From Sphingobium arseniciresistens (GTDB lineage: Bacteria > Pseudomonadota > Alphaproteobacteria > Sphingomonadales > Sphingomonadaceae): a DNA stretch of 64,000 nt. The notes under the pieces were generated by a model, which saw nothing but the letters and a program-made list of their open reading frames with translations, searched no databases and had not been told where the DNA came from. Below are positions 8,695 to 17,170 of the stretch, one piece after another (within the stretch, counting starts at the first letter, position 1; every line of letters starts with the position of its first letter). The position numbers were made by a program, and so were the translations under genes. The DNA lies in NCBI GenBank assembly GCA_029167225.1, contig JARFNK010000004.1, positions 248,001-312,000 of the forward strand, given 5' to 3'.

Positions 8695-10983
8695 TCAGCT
8701 CAGCGACACGAAACTGTCCATCACCCGCTTTCGCCCGGCCGTTTCGAAATCGATCTCCAGCTTGTTGCCCTCGATCTCGGCAATCGCGCCATAGCCGAAT
8801 TTCTGGTGGAACACGCGCATCCCCACCGAAAGGTCGCTCCTGCCCTTGTTGCCCAGGCTGACGGCGGATTGTCGCGCTTCGATGATACGGGTCGGTTCGC
8901 GGACGAACTGGCCCGATGTCTGCGCGCGTTGCCAGCCCGGACCCCGCCCGGTGCCGCGCCCGACATCGGCGAACGGATCGGCCCGTTCGGACCAGTTGGC
9001 GCGCCAGAGCGAGGCGCCGCCGGCCATGCTCGACTCCGCTTCGATATGGGCAGGCGGCAATTCGCTGACAAAGCGACTGGGGATGGAACTGGTCCACTGC
9101 CCGTAGATGCGCCGGTTCGCCGCATGGAGGATGATGCACCGCCGTCGCGCGCGGGTGATGGCGACATAAGCAAGCCGCCGTTCCTCCTCCAGCGCCGACA
9201 GGCCGCCCTCGTCCAGCGCGCGCTGCGAAGGGAAGATGCCTTCTTCCCAGCCGGCGAGGAACACCGTGTCGAACTCGAGCCCCTTGGCGGCGTGGATGGT
9301 CATGATCGTGACCTTGTGCTCGTCCCGCTGCGCTTCATTGTCCATGACGAGGGAGACATGCTCGAGGAACGCACCCAGCGTCTCATATTCCTCCATGGCG
9401 CGGACGAGTTCGTTGAGGTTCTCCAGCCTGCCGGTCGCCTCGGTCGAGCGCTCGGCCTGAAGCGCGGCGGTATAGCCGCTTTCGTCGAGGATCTGACGGG
9501 CCAGTTCCGCATGGGGAAGGGTGGTCGCCCGATCCCGCCAGCGGGCGAGGTCGCCCACGAAATTCCCCAGCGCGCGGCGCGCCTGCGGTGTCAGCTCATC
9601 GCTGTCGAGAATGCGTGCAGCAGCAAAGGTGAGCGGGGTTCCCTCGGCGCGGGCGAGGCGGTGGATTTTTTCGATCGCCTTGTCGCCAAGGCCACGCTTG
9701 GGGACGTTCACGATGCGCTCGAAGGCAAGGTCATCGGCGGGCTGGTTCACAAGTCGCAGATAGGCCAACGCATCGCGGATTTCGGCCCGCTCATAGAAGC
9801 GAAACCCGCCGACGATGCGGTAGGGCATGCCGATGGCGATGAAACGGTCCTCGAACTCGCGGGTCTGGTGCTGCGCGCGCACGAGGATCGCGACCTCGTC
9901 CAGGCTGCCACCGCGATGCTGGATCGTCTCGATCTCGTCGCCGACGCGGCGGGCTTCCTCCGGCCCGTCCCAGACGCCCAGCACCTGAACCTTCTCGCCC
10001 TCGCTCTCCTGCGTCCAGAGCGTCTTGCCAAGCCGCCCGCCATTTTCGGCGATCACGCCGGAGGCTGCCGCCAGGATATGCGGGGTCGAGCGATAATTCT
10101 GTTCCAGCCGCACGATCTTGGCGCCGGGAAAGTCCTTCTCGAAGCGCAGGATGTTCGCCACCTCCGCGCCACGCCAGCTGTAGATGGACTGGTCGTCATC
10201 ACCGACGCAGCAGATATTCTTGTGGCTCTGGGCCAGCAGGCGCAGCCAGAGATACTGGCTGGAATTGGTGTCCTGATATTCGTCCACCATCACATATTTG
10301 AAGCGCTGCTGATAATGCGCCAGCACCTCGCGATCCTTGCGCAGCAAGGTCAGAACATGCAGCAGCAGGTCGCCAAAATCACAGGCATTGAGCGCCAGCA
10401 GCCGCGCCTGATAGGCGGCGTAGAGCTGCTTGCCCTTGCCATTGGCATAATGCTCGCTTTCGCCCGCATCGACATCCTCTGGGTTCATCCCCCGATTCTT
10501 CCAGCGGTCGATAAGGCCGCCCAGCTGGCGTGCGGGCCAGCGCTTGTCGTCGATGCCCTCAGCCTGGATCAGCTGCTTCATAACCCGCAGCTGATCGTCG
10601 GTGTCGAGGATGGTGAAATTGCTCTGCAACCCCACCAGTTCGGCGTGGCGGCGGAGCATCTTCGCACCGATCGCATGGAAGGTGCCAAGCCAGGGCATGC
10701 CCTCCACCGCGGGGCCGATCATCCGGCCGACGCGCTCCTTCATCTCACGCGCCGCCTTGTTGGTGAAGGTGACGCACAGGATCTCCGACGGCCAGGCCCG
10801 GCGTGTCGCGACCAGATGGGCGAGGCGGGCGGTCAGCGCCGCCGTCTTGCCCGTGCCCGCGCCTGCCAGAACCAGCAGCGGCCCGTCGGTCGTCAAAACG
10901 GCTTCCCGCTGCGGTGCGTTCAATCCCCGCAGATAGGGTGGGTCATCGGGCGAAGGCGCGGGCAGGGGGCTGGAAACGGACAT
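8695..10983 (-). CDS. uvrD: ATP-dependent DNA helicase UvrD/PcrA
   Basis: A superfamily 1A 3'-5' helicase for nucleotide-excision and mismatch repair and for clearing recombination intermediates. The 762-residue protein has GAGTGKT (motif I), TFTNKAAREM (Ia), VDEYQDTN (II), GDDDQSIYSWRGA (III), LEQNYRST (IV), TIHAAKGLEFDTVFLAG (V) and VAITRARRR (VI) in the right order. The C-terminal RVFHQKFGYGAIAEIEG is the Tudor-like tail of UvrD/PcrA, which binds RNA polymerase in related proteins. A TTG at 10995 is an alternative start. It is divergent from the GFA gene. Confidence 0.93.
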   Translation of the reverse strand: MSVSSPLPAPSPDDPPYLRGLNAPQREAVLTTDGPLLVLAGAGTGKTAALTARLAHLVATRRAWPSEILCVTFTNKAAREMKERVGRMIGPAVEGMPWLGTFHAIGAKMLRRHAELVGLQSNFTILDTDDQLRVMKQLIQAEGIDDKRWPARQLGGLIDRWKNRGMNPEDVDAGESEHYANGKGKQLYAAYQARLLALNACDFGDLLLHVLTLLRKDREVLAHYQQRFKYVMVDEYQDTNSSQYLWLRLLAQSHKNICCVGDDDQSIYSWRGAEVANILRFEKDFPGAKIVRLEQNYRSTPHILAAASGVIAENGGRLGKTLWTQESEGEKVQVLGVWDGPEEARRVGDEIETIQHRGGSLDEVAILVRAQHQTREFEDRFIAIGMPYRIVGGFRFYERAEIRDALAYLRLVNQPADDLAFERIVNVPKRGLGDKAIEKIHRLARAEGTPLTFAAARILDSDELTPQARRALGNFVGDLARWRDRATTLPHAELARQILDESGYTAALQAERSTEATGRLENLNELVRAMEEYETLGAFLEHVSLVMDNEAQRDEHKVTIMTIHAAKGLEFDTVFLAGWEEGIFPSQRALDEGGLSALEEERRLAYVAITRARRRCIILHAANRRIYGQWTSSIPSRFVSELPPAHIEAESSMAGGASLWRANWSERADPFADVGRGTGRGPGWQRAQTSGQFVREPTRIIEARQSAVSLGNKGRSDLSVGMRVFHQKFGYGAIAEIEGNKLEIDFETAGRKRVMDSFVSLS

Positions 10984-11091
10984 GATGCTGAACAATTAGG
11001 GAACGAAAGCGATCTGGGCAAGGGCGATGGCATTGCCAGCAGAATCGCGGTAATGAGAACAAAACGCGAATCAAACATGAAAGGACAGGTT

Positions 11092-11484
11092 ATGCCGACC
11101 GGTGGATGTCATTGTGGCGCGATCCGCTACAGCGCGCAGGGCGATCCAGCCTATAGCGCCCTTTGCCATTGCAGCGATTGCCGCAAGAGCGCGGGTGCGC
11201 CAATGGTAGGGTGGACGTTGTTCCCCGCCGGGCAAGTGACGATCGAAGGCAAGACGGTGACATATCGCTCGTCGGAAAATGCGACGCGGCATTTTTGCGG
11301 TCATTGCGGCACGGGACTTTTTTACACGAACGACGTGATTTTTCCGGGCATGATCGACGTTCAGGCCGGGACGCTCGATGATCCAGAAGCCTATCCGCCG
11401 ACCGCAAGGATACAGATGGCCGAGGCGGCCCACTGGATGGAGAATATCTCCGACCTGCCGAAGTTCGAGCGTTATCCGGGCTAG
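11092..11484 (+). CDS. GFA-family (glutathione-dependent formaldehyde-activating-like) protein
   Basis: A 130-residue protein with the complete zinc-binding pattern of the GFA fold: GGCHCGAIRY at the N-terminus, CHCSDCRKSAGAP, and HFCGHCGTGLFY. Members bind Zn and sometimes glutathione; most have no proven reaction. The open frame runs far upstream antisense to uvrD, but ATG11092 is chosen because AAGGA ends six bases before it; ATG11077 lacks such a site. It is monocistronic and divergent from uvrD. Confidence 0.85.
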   Translation: MPTGGCHCGAIRYSAQGDPAYSALCHCSDCRKSAGAPMVGWTLFPAGQVTIEGKTVTYRSSENATRHFCGHCGTGLFYTNDVIFPGMIDVQAGTLDDPEAYPPTARIQMAEAAHWMENISDLPKFERYPG

Positions 11485-11766
11485 GGCCGATCGACATTCA
11501 GTTCAGATGGCGCCGAAAATGGTGATCTGACGTGACCCGGCGCGCAGCGTGCTCAAGGCACATGAGCACCAGAAGCGTGGGAAATCGCCATTTGCAGGCC
11601 TGTATGGACTGAATGTCGATGGGCCCCAGGCTTGGACCCGGATTTCATCGGCTGGCGTCAGTGCATGCACGTCCGGTCGCGAGAGCAGGGCAGCGGCGGA
11701 ACGCAACTGCCGCCCGCCTCGTTTGCGCGGTCCCATCAGGGGGTGAAAAGATAAGGAGTGAACCTG

Positions 11767-12162
11767 ATGAAAGCCGCAATTCTTTCCGGCATCGTGGTCC
11801 TGGCATTTCCCGCAATGGCCTTGGCTCAGACACAGCCTCCGCCGGATATGCCCAACGACATGAGCGCGCAGCAGATGCCGCAATCGGGTCAGCTACCTCC
11901 ACCACCACCGCCGCCGGCCGATCCCAATGCCGGAGCGCCCGCCGGACAGGTGCCGCCCACGCCGGGCATGGTCCCTGCAGATCCTAATGCGCCGCAAAGT
12001 TCGGCCGCGCCCGTCGGCAGCGCCGCCAATCCTGTCGTCGTCGGCGGCAATGCCATGCCGCCGCCGGAGGCGAAGGCCGATTATCCGCCGTGCAGCAGGA
12101 CGGTTCAGGATAGCTGCATCAATCCAAGTGAGGCAAAAGGGAAGGTGCGTCGCAAGCGCTGA
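11767..12162 (+). CDS. exported proline-rich hypothetical protein
   Basis: 131 residues. A clear signal peptide (MKAAILSGIVVLAFPAMALAQ, cleaved after ALA) leads into a Pro/Ala/Gln-rich, apparently disordered body with a run of seven prolines. A short conserved-looking tail follows, with YPPCSRTVQDSCIN and a basic end. The two Cys in the tail could pair in the periplasm. AAGGAG at 11753-11758 is eight bases from ATG11767, which fixes this start over the GTG at 11758. I know the pattern from sphingomonad genomes without any function. Its 3' end overlaps the convergent Rrf2 gene by 44 bases. Confidence 0.7.
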   Translation: MKAAILSGIVVLAFPAMALAQTQPPPDMPNDMSAQQMPQSGQLPPPPPPPADPNAGAPAGQVPPTPGMVPADPNAPQSSAAPVGSAANPVVVGGNAMPPPEAKADYPPCSRTVQDSCINPSEAKGKVRRKR

Positions 12163-12601
12163 CCTCTGACATTCCAGCACGGGGCATGGCGGCGATAAGT
12201 GCCGCCAGCCCCGCGCGATCCTGAGTCGCGTCCGCCAGGCTGTGGCTGTCCAGCACGGCCATGAACGCGGCCATCGCCTCCGCAAAAATTCCTGACAGGC
12301 CGCAGGCGCTGCGGATCGCACAATTGGCGCAGTCGGCCGGCCGCAAATCCGGCTCGGTCGCGCGGACCACTGCGCCCAGCATGATGTCTTCCGCCGGACG
12401 GGCCAGCATGAAGCCGCCGCCACGCCCGCGCTGCGTCGCCAGAAATCCGTCCTTCGCAAGTTGATGGACCACCTTCATCAGATGATTGCGGGACAATCCC
12501 TGTCCGGATGACACATCCGCGATCGTCGCGCGTCCAGTGGGACTCGCGGCAAGATGCATCAGCAGCCTTAGGGCGTAATCGGTATGAAGGGTTAGCCGCA
12601 T
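12119..12601 (-). CDS. nsrR: Rrf2-family regulator, NsrR-like
   Basis: A 160-residue winged-helix regulator. The N-terminal wHTH starts MRLTLHTDYALRLLMHLA, and the recognition region is GLSRNHLMKVVHQLAKDGF. Three cysteines, C91, C94 and C100 (DCANCAIRSACGL), are where NsrR and other Rrf2 proteins hold an Fe-S cluster that senses nitric oxide. The first residues match NsrR well. It is divergent from a globin gene that carries an NsrR-like operator, which supports control of NO detoxification. IscR is less likely, because there is no isc operon nearby and the Cys spacing is NsrR-like. Confidence 0.8.
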   Translation of the reverse strand: MRLTLHTDYALRLLMHLAASPTGRATIADVSSGQGLSRNHLMKVVHQLAKDGFLATQRGRGGGFMLARPAEDIMLGAVVRATEPDLRPADCANCAIRSACGLSGIFAEAMAAFMAVLDSHSLADATQDRAGLAALIAAMPRAGMSEVSACDAPSLLPHLD

Positions 12602-12636
12602 CGGCCGAGGATAGAGGAGAGATGTCCGGAGATCAA

Positions 12637-12679
12637 AACATATATTTTATTTGCATCTTATCGATGTTCAGAATATATG
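12637..12679 (+). promoter_or_regulatory. NsrR-like operator and promoter of the globin gene
   Basis: Positions 12637-12659 match 16 of 23 bases of the NsrR consensus as I recall it, with the right half TTTGCATCTT best kept. This region is notably AT-rich in a GC-rich genome. TTGCAT (12651-12656) and TATATG (12674-12679), 17 bases apart, can serve as -35 and -10 boxes, so the operator would cover the -35 box. Another inverted repeat (CGATG at 12662-12666, CATCG at 12680-12684) overlaps the -10 box but has different spacing. Confidence 0.5.
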
Positions 12680-12713
12680 CATCGCAGATACTGCTTTAGC
12701 AAGGAGGCGCGAC

Positions 12714-13160
12714 ATGACTGAGATCCTGACCCCGGAAACCATTGTGATCGTAAAGGCCACCGGCCCGGCGCTGCAGAAGCACGGCGTCGAGATCACCACC
12801 CGCATGTATGCGCGTCTGTTTCAGGATGCCGAGGTCAAGGCTATGTTCGATCTCGCAGCGCAGGAAAGTGGCGAGCAGCCGCGCCGGCTGGCCGCTGCCA
12901 TTCTGGGCTATGCGCAGAATATCGACAGGCTGCAGGCGCTGGATGGCGCAGTTGCCCGCATGGTGGCGCGGCATGTCGATACCGGGGTGAAGGCTGAACA
13001 TTATCCCAAGGTGGCGGAGGCGCTGATCCCCGCCATCCGTGAAGTTCTGGGCGCGGAAGTCGCGACCGACGCGGTACTCGCGGCCTGGGGTGAGGCCTAT
13101 TGGTTTCTCGCCAACCTGCTGATTGGGAAAGAAACCGAAGCCTACGCCAAGGCCGCCTGA
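12714..13160 (+). CDS. single-domain haemoglobin related to Hmp
   Basis: A 148-residue globin that aligns with the N-terminal haem domain of flavohaemoglobin Hmp but stops where the FAD/NAD reductase would begin. It has the B10 Tyr32 (MYARLF), a Phe45 near CD1 and the proximal His87 (ARHVDTG). It thus resembles Vitreoscilla-type single-domain globins that bind O2 or convert NO to nitrate with a separate reductase. The start at ATG12714 is fixed by AAGGAGG at 12701-12707. It is divergent from the NsrR-like gene and probably repressed by it. No reductase partner is adjacent. Confidence 0.88.
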   Translation: MTEILTPETIVIVKATGPALQKHGVEITTRMYARLFQDAEVKAMFDLAAQESGEQPRRLAAAILGYAQNIDRLQALDGAVARMVARHVDTGVKAEHYPKVAEALIPAIREVLGAEVATDAVLAAWGEAYWFLANLLIGKETEAYAKAA

Positions 13161-13239
13161 CCCACCATTGCCGGTACAGATGGTCGAATAACAACCGCAA
13201 AGTCGCCAGAGGCGGGCATGGGTTATTGCAGCTGTTGGC

Positions 13240-13779
13240 TCAGGCCTCTGGACGTAAAAGGTGGATGCGGGCCTTGCCGATGTCGCGGACGACATCGGCG
13301 ACAAAGCCCTTCACTGCCATATCCTCGCCGCGACCGGTTTCGATGCTGATCCAGGTCGCGGGGCCGGTCCAGCCCTGTCTCGCGAGCTTGTCCAGCGCGA
13401 CGCCGCCGGCACCCGTCGCGTAGGGCGGGTCCATGAAAATCAGGTCGAGCGGCGAAGTCGCCCGGCCCAGCGAGAGCGCAGAGGACTGGCGGACATCGGC
13501 ACGCACGCCGAGCTTCTCGGCGTTGGCTCGCAGCGTATCGGCCGCCGCCTTGTCCTGCTCGACAAAGATGCAGGTCGCGGCGCCGCGTGAAAGCGCCTCG
13601 AACCCGAGCGCGCCTGAGCCCGCGAACAGATCGGCCACGGCAAGGCCTTCGAAACTGCCAAGGCGGCTGGTGAGCATGGAGAACAGCGCCTCACGCACGC
13701 GGTCTGCGGTCGGTCGGGTCGTGTCACCCTTTGGCGAGGCAATCGTGCGCCCGCGCCATTGGCCGGAAATAATCCTCAT
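13240..13779 (-). CDS. rsmD: 16S rRNA (guanine966-N2)-methyltransferase RsmD
   Basis: Methylates G966 of 16S rRNA in the small subunit, using S-adenosylmethionine. The 179-residue protein has the SAM-binding DLFAGSGALG (50-59) and the N6/N2-methyltransferase motif DPPY (117-120). The N-terminus MRIISGQWRGRTI and TRPTADRVREALFSML is diagnostic for RsmD. The start overlaps the 3' end of rluB by four bases (ATGA), so both rRNA-modifying enzymes are coupled on one transcript. Confidence 0.93.
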   Translation of the reverse strand: MRIISGQWRGRTIASPKGDTTRPTADRVREALFSMLTSRLGSFEGLAVADLFAGSGALGFEALSRGAATCIFVEQDKAAADTLRANAEKLGVRADVRQSSALSLGRATSPLDLIFMDPPYATGAGGVALDKLARQGWTGPATWISIETGRGEDMAVKGFVADVVRDIGKARIHLLRPEA

Positions 13780-15191
13780 GACGCGTCGCTGTCTCCATCA
13801 TATTTCCCCTTTTTCAGGGTGTTGCGAAACACGACCAGATCATGCTGCCGCACTTCGAAGACGGCGCCCACGGGCAGGTCTTCCAGCGCGAAGGGGCCGT
13901 AGCTGGTACGGATGAGCCGGTTCACCTTAAGCCCCAGATGCTCCAGCACGCGCCGGACTTCGCGGTTCTTGCCCTCTGTCAGGCTCATCTCGATCCACTG
14001 GTTGCGGCCGGTACGGCGTTCCAGATTGGCGTGGATGCGGCCATAGCGCACCCCCTCGATCTCGACGCCCATTACCAGCTCTTCAAGGTCGGCCTGGCTC
14101 ACCTCGCCAAAGGCGCGGGCGCGGTAGCTGCGCGTCACGCCGGTCGCGGGCAGTTCCAGCTGCCGCTTGAGTTCCCCGTCCGTCGTGAGCAGCAGCAGCC
14201 CCTCGGTGCTCATGTCCAGCCGACCCACCGGCATCACGCGCGGCAAGTCCGCAGGCAATCGGTCATAGATGGTGGGCCGCCCCTGTGGATCGCGCTCGGT
14301 CGTGAGATAGCCCACAGGCTTGTGGAAGAGGAACAGCCGGGCAGGCGCCGGCGCGCCCACCGCAACGCCATCCACCGTCACGCCATGAAGCGAGGATAGC
14401 AGCGTGGCGGGCGTCGTAAGCAGTTCCCCGTCGAGGGCAACGCGCCCTTCGGTGATCATGCGCTCGATCTCGCGGCGCGAGGCGATGCCCGCGCGGGCGA
14501 GCAGCTTGGCGATGCGCTGCGGTTCCTTGCCTTCGGCGGCCGCCGCATGGGCGGGGTGTGGATTGCTGCTCTGGACAGGCGTCTTCGCAGTGTGCTTCCG
14601 CGGTGGGAAGCTGCGAGGCGGCCGGGCCGACGACTTGCCGTCACCCGCCGGGCGCCTGTTGCCGCCGGCCCTCGCGCCGTCCCCGGCCTCGGGCCTTGTC
14701 TCGGACCTCGTCCTGGCTCTTGCATCCGCTCCGGTCCTGCGGTCGGCCTGGTCCCTGCCGCGCATATCATCGCGACCTGTCGCCTTCTCCCGGACGTCGG
14801 CCTTGCCACGCCCTTCGGCATTGAACCTTGCTCGCGAGCCTGCGCCTTCGGTCTTGGGGCGGGGTGTGCGGCCGGGGGCAGCATCGCCGGCCGCGCGGCC
14901 AGGCCCGGTCGTTCTTGTGCCCTTCGTCCCGGCATTGGGGGGGGCTTTTGATGCGGAGCGCGGCCCCGTCTTCACGTCGAAATCCGATTTTCCGCGGGGC
15001 TTGGCCAGGTCGGCTGGCTGGCCATCTCTTGCCGGCGTCTTGCCGCTGAAGGGCTTGGACGCACCCTGGCCTCCACCGGCACGCGCTGCGGGCCGGCCAG
15101 ATTGCGGTCGCCGGTTGTTTTTCTTGGGCGGTTGCAGAAACAGCTTCCTTTCATCGGCGTGGCCGGCGTGCGATTGAATATACGGGGCCAC
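13776..15191 (-). CDS. rluB: 23S rRNA pseudouridine synthase B, long N-terminal extension
   Basis: An RluB/RsuA-family synthase that makes pseudouridine at position 2605 of 23S rRNA. An S4 RNA-binding domain (RIAKLLARAGIASRREIERM) precedes the catalytic domain with GRLDMSTEGLLLLTTDG, which holds the catalytic Asp. Ahead of the S4 domain lie about 150-190 residues of Arg/Gly/Ala/Pro-rich disordered sequence, as in many alphaproteobacterial RluB proteins. The start is uncertain. There is no ATG in a suitable place; GTG15191 lacks a ribosome binding site, while an AAGGAAG near 15145 is followed in frame by CTG codons at 15143 and 15137. The frame further upstream runs antisense into the receiver gene. 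Confidence 0.82.
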   Translation of the reverse strand: MAPYIQSHAGHADERKLFLQPPKKNNRRPQSGRPAARAGGGQGASKPFSGKTPARDGQPADLAKPRGKSDFDVKTGPRSASKAPPNAGTKGTRTTGPGRAAGDAAPGRTPRPKTEGAGSRARFNAEGRGKADVREKATGRDDMRGRDQADRRTGADARARTRSETRPEAGDGARAGGNRRPAGDGKSSARPPRSFPPRKHTAKTPVQSSNPHPAHAAAAEGKEPQRIAKLLARAGIASRREIERMITEGRVALDGELLTTPATLLSSLHGVTVDGVAVGAPAPARLFLFHKPVGYLTTERDPQGRPTIYDRLPADLPRVMPVGRLDMSTEGLLLLTTDGELKRQLELPATGVTRSYRARAFGEVSQADLEELVMGVEIEGVRYGRIHANLERRTGRNQWIEMSLTEGKNREVRRVLEHLGLKVNRLIRTSYGPFALEDLPVGAVFEVRQHDLVVFRNTLKKGKYDGDSDAS

Positions 15192-15294
15192 CCGGTTTGT
15201 GGCGTTGTTCAGGGCGGACAGTCGCAATAAAAGTGACGGAGCCAGCCCTGAAGGCGTTAAGCTGGCGTGATGGCGCAAACAGGACAGAACGGCA

Positions 15295-15756
15295 ATGATT
15301 TTCGGTCGGACACATAAGGCGATCAAGCGCATCCTCGTAGTGGAGGACGAACCGATCGTGGCGTTCGACAATGAGCATTTTCTGACTGTTGCGGGATATG
15401 AAGTCGCCGCCACTGTGGACAGCTACGATCATGCGCGCGATCCGATCCTGCAGGGCAATATCGACCTCGTCGTCGCCGACGTCAATCTGGCGGGGCAGCG
15501 GAAGGGGGAGAGGGATGGCATTTCCGTCGCCCGCCTCGCGCAGGAGCATGGAATCGCCGTGCTCTTCGTGACGGGCGCCTGCCCGGTGGACGCCCAGCAT
15601 CTTGCCCATGGCTGTCTTGCCAAGCCCTACGCCCAGCGCGACCTGCTCGGCGCCATCGAAGTGATCGACGCCGTGCTGCGCGGCGCGAAGCTGCCTAAGA
15701 TGCCGCATGGCCTGAGCCTGTTCAAACGCGCGCTGGGTGACGACGCTGCCGCCTGA
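15295..15756 (+). CDS. single-domain response regulator (receiver only)
   Basis: 153 residues forming a CheY-like receiver: acidic pair E17-D18, phosphoacceptor Asp62 (VVADVNL), Thr93 (FVTGA) and Lys110 (LAKPY). There is no output domain; the last 30 residues are a short tail. In alphaproteobacteria such proteins often work in phosphorelays with HWE/HisKA2 kinases. No histidine kinase is in this window, so the partner is unknown. It lies head to head with rluB, and their promoter regions must be close. Confidence 0.85.
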   Translation: MIFGRTHKAIKRILVVEDEPIVAFDNEHFLTVAGYEVAATVDSYDHARDPILQGNIDLVVADVNLAGQRKGERDGISVARLAQEHGIAVLFVTGACPVDAQHLAHGCLAKPYAQRDLLGAIEVIDAVLRGAKLPKMPHGLSLFKRALGDDAAA

Positions 15757-15853
15757 CGCCGGCCACTGCAGATGAAGCCTGTGTTTTCATTCCGCGCTTG
15801 CTACCTGAACATCACGGCATATGGTGCGGGCGAGTGGAATGACGGGGGCATGA

Positions 15854-17170
15854 ATGGCGACGAGTGAGGGAACGAAAAGCTGGCTGGACGCCGTCGTTCC
15901 CTATGTGAAGCCCGGACCGCTTTCCGCCTTCTTCCTCGGGATTTCCTCGGGCTTCCCCTATGCGATGATCGGTGCGACGCTGACCACGCGCCTCGCGCAG
16001 GATGGCATCGACAAGAAGGCGGTGACCGCCTTTACCCTCGCTTTCCTCGTCTATAATCTGAAACCGCTCTGGGCCTGGGTCGTAGACGGTGTTCGTCTGC
16101 CGGTGCTGGGGCGGCTCGGTCAGCGGGTGTCGTGGCTCATTCTCGCGGGGATCATGGTGATGGCGGCCGTTGCCAATCTGGCGCTGGTGGATCCTTCCGC
16201 CAGCCTGATGGCGACCGCCTATGCCGCGATCCTCGTGGGCTTTGCAGGCGCGACCTATGACATCGTGATCGACGCCTATCGCATCGAGATGCTGAAGCCG
16301 GAGGAAATGGGGATCGGCTCCGGCATGACGCAATATGGCTGGCGCATCGGATCGGTCGCGGCCGGCGCGCTGGCGCTGGTGCTGGCCGCGCGGATCGGGT
16401 GGCACGCCGCTTATCTCGCCTGTGCCGCCTTCGCGCTGCCTGCCATGCTGACCGGCCTCATCATGGGAGAGCCGGAACGTCACAGGGACGCCACCACGCG
16501 CCGCGGGACGGGGGAATTGTGGCAGTCCATCATCGGGCCGCTGGCGGAATTCTTCCAGCGCAAGGGGGCCTTGCTGGTCCTGCTGTTCATCCTGTTGCAC
16601 AAGATCGGCGACACGCTCGCCAACCTGACATTCCGCCTGCTGTTCGACGATCTTGGCTACACCAATGACGAAATCGCGATCTACGATGTCGGTATCGGCT
16701 TCTGGGCCTATCTGATCGGCATTTTCGTCGGTGGCATCCTCTATGCGCGGATGGGCATGAAGCGTTCGGTTCTGGTCAGCCTGCTCATCATGGCCGTCTC
16801 CAACTTCAGCTTTGCCGCGCTCGCAGCCGCCGGTCACAGCAATTGGGGCATGGCGGGCGCGATCGGTTTCGAGAATTTCGCGAGCGGCATCGGCGGCGTC
16901 ACCGTCATCGCCTATTTCTCCGCCCTGTGCGACCTTCGCTTCACCGCCGCGCAATATGCGCTGATCTCGGCGGCTTCCAGCATCGTCGGCCGTTTCGTCA
17001 CCGGCACGACGGCCGGTGCGCTGATCGAGGCGATGGGCTATGTGAACTTCTACCTGATGACGACCGCAGCGGCGGTCCCGGGCATCCTGCTGTTCTGGCT
17101 GATGATGCGCGCGGGGCTGATCGATGCCAGTGTCGGCACCGCCGGTACGCAGGACGCGCCGCCTCAATAG
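15854..17170 (+). CDS. AmpG-like MFS permease
   Basis: A 438-residue polytopic membrane protein with about 12 helices. GFAGATYDIVIDAYRIEML and the following GSGMTQYGWRIGS match AmpG, the inner-membrane permease that imports anhydromuropeptides for wall recycling and beta-lactamase induction. The N-terminus GISSGFPYAMIGATLTTRL also fits. Several AmpG-like proteins with other roles occur in sphingomonads, so the substrate is not certain. No ampD or ampR is next to it. The last seven bases overlap the convergent DUF6628-like gene. Confidence 0.8.
   Translation: MATSEGTKSWLDAVVPYVKPGPLSAFFLGISSGFPYAMIGATLTTRLAQDGIDKKAVTAFTLAFLVYNLKPLWAWVVDGVRLPVLGRLGQRVSWLILAGIMVMAAVANLALVDPSASLMATAYAAILVGFAGATYDIVIDAYRIEMLKPEEMGIGSGMTQYGWRIGSVAAGALALVLAARIGWHAAYLACAAFALPAMLTGLIMGEPERHRDATTRRGTGELWQSIIGPLAEFFQRKGALLVLLFILLHKIGDTLANLTFRLLFDDLGYTNDEIAIYDVGIGFWAYLIGIFVGGILYARMGMKRSVLVSLLIMAVSNFSFAALAAAGHSNWGMAGAIGFENFASGIGGVTVIAYFSALCDLRFTAAQYALISAASSIVGRFVTGTTAGALIEAMGYVNFYLMTTAAAVPGILLFWLMMRAGLIDASVGTAGTQDAPPQ

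Noticed and set aside
8806-11076. Frame of more than 700 codons on the plus strand joined to the GFA gene
   Set aside because: It is antisense to uvrD, whose helicase motifs are complete. The GFA protein has its own ribosome binding site at 11081-11085.
12662-12684. Second 23-base inverted repeat (CGATG...CATCG) near the globin promoter
   Set aside because: The spacing of its half sites differs from the NsrR type, so I do not call it a second operator; it may reflect AT-rich base composition.
15812-17167. 451-codon antisense frame across the AmpG-like gene
   Set aside because: Its residues are rich in Arg, Asp and Gly with no domain, while the opposite strand encodes a clear 12-helix permease.
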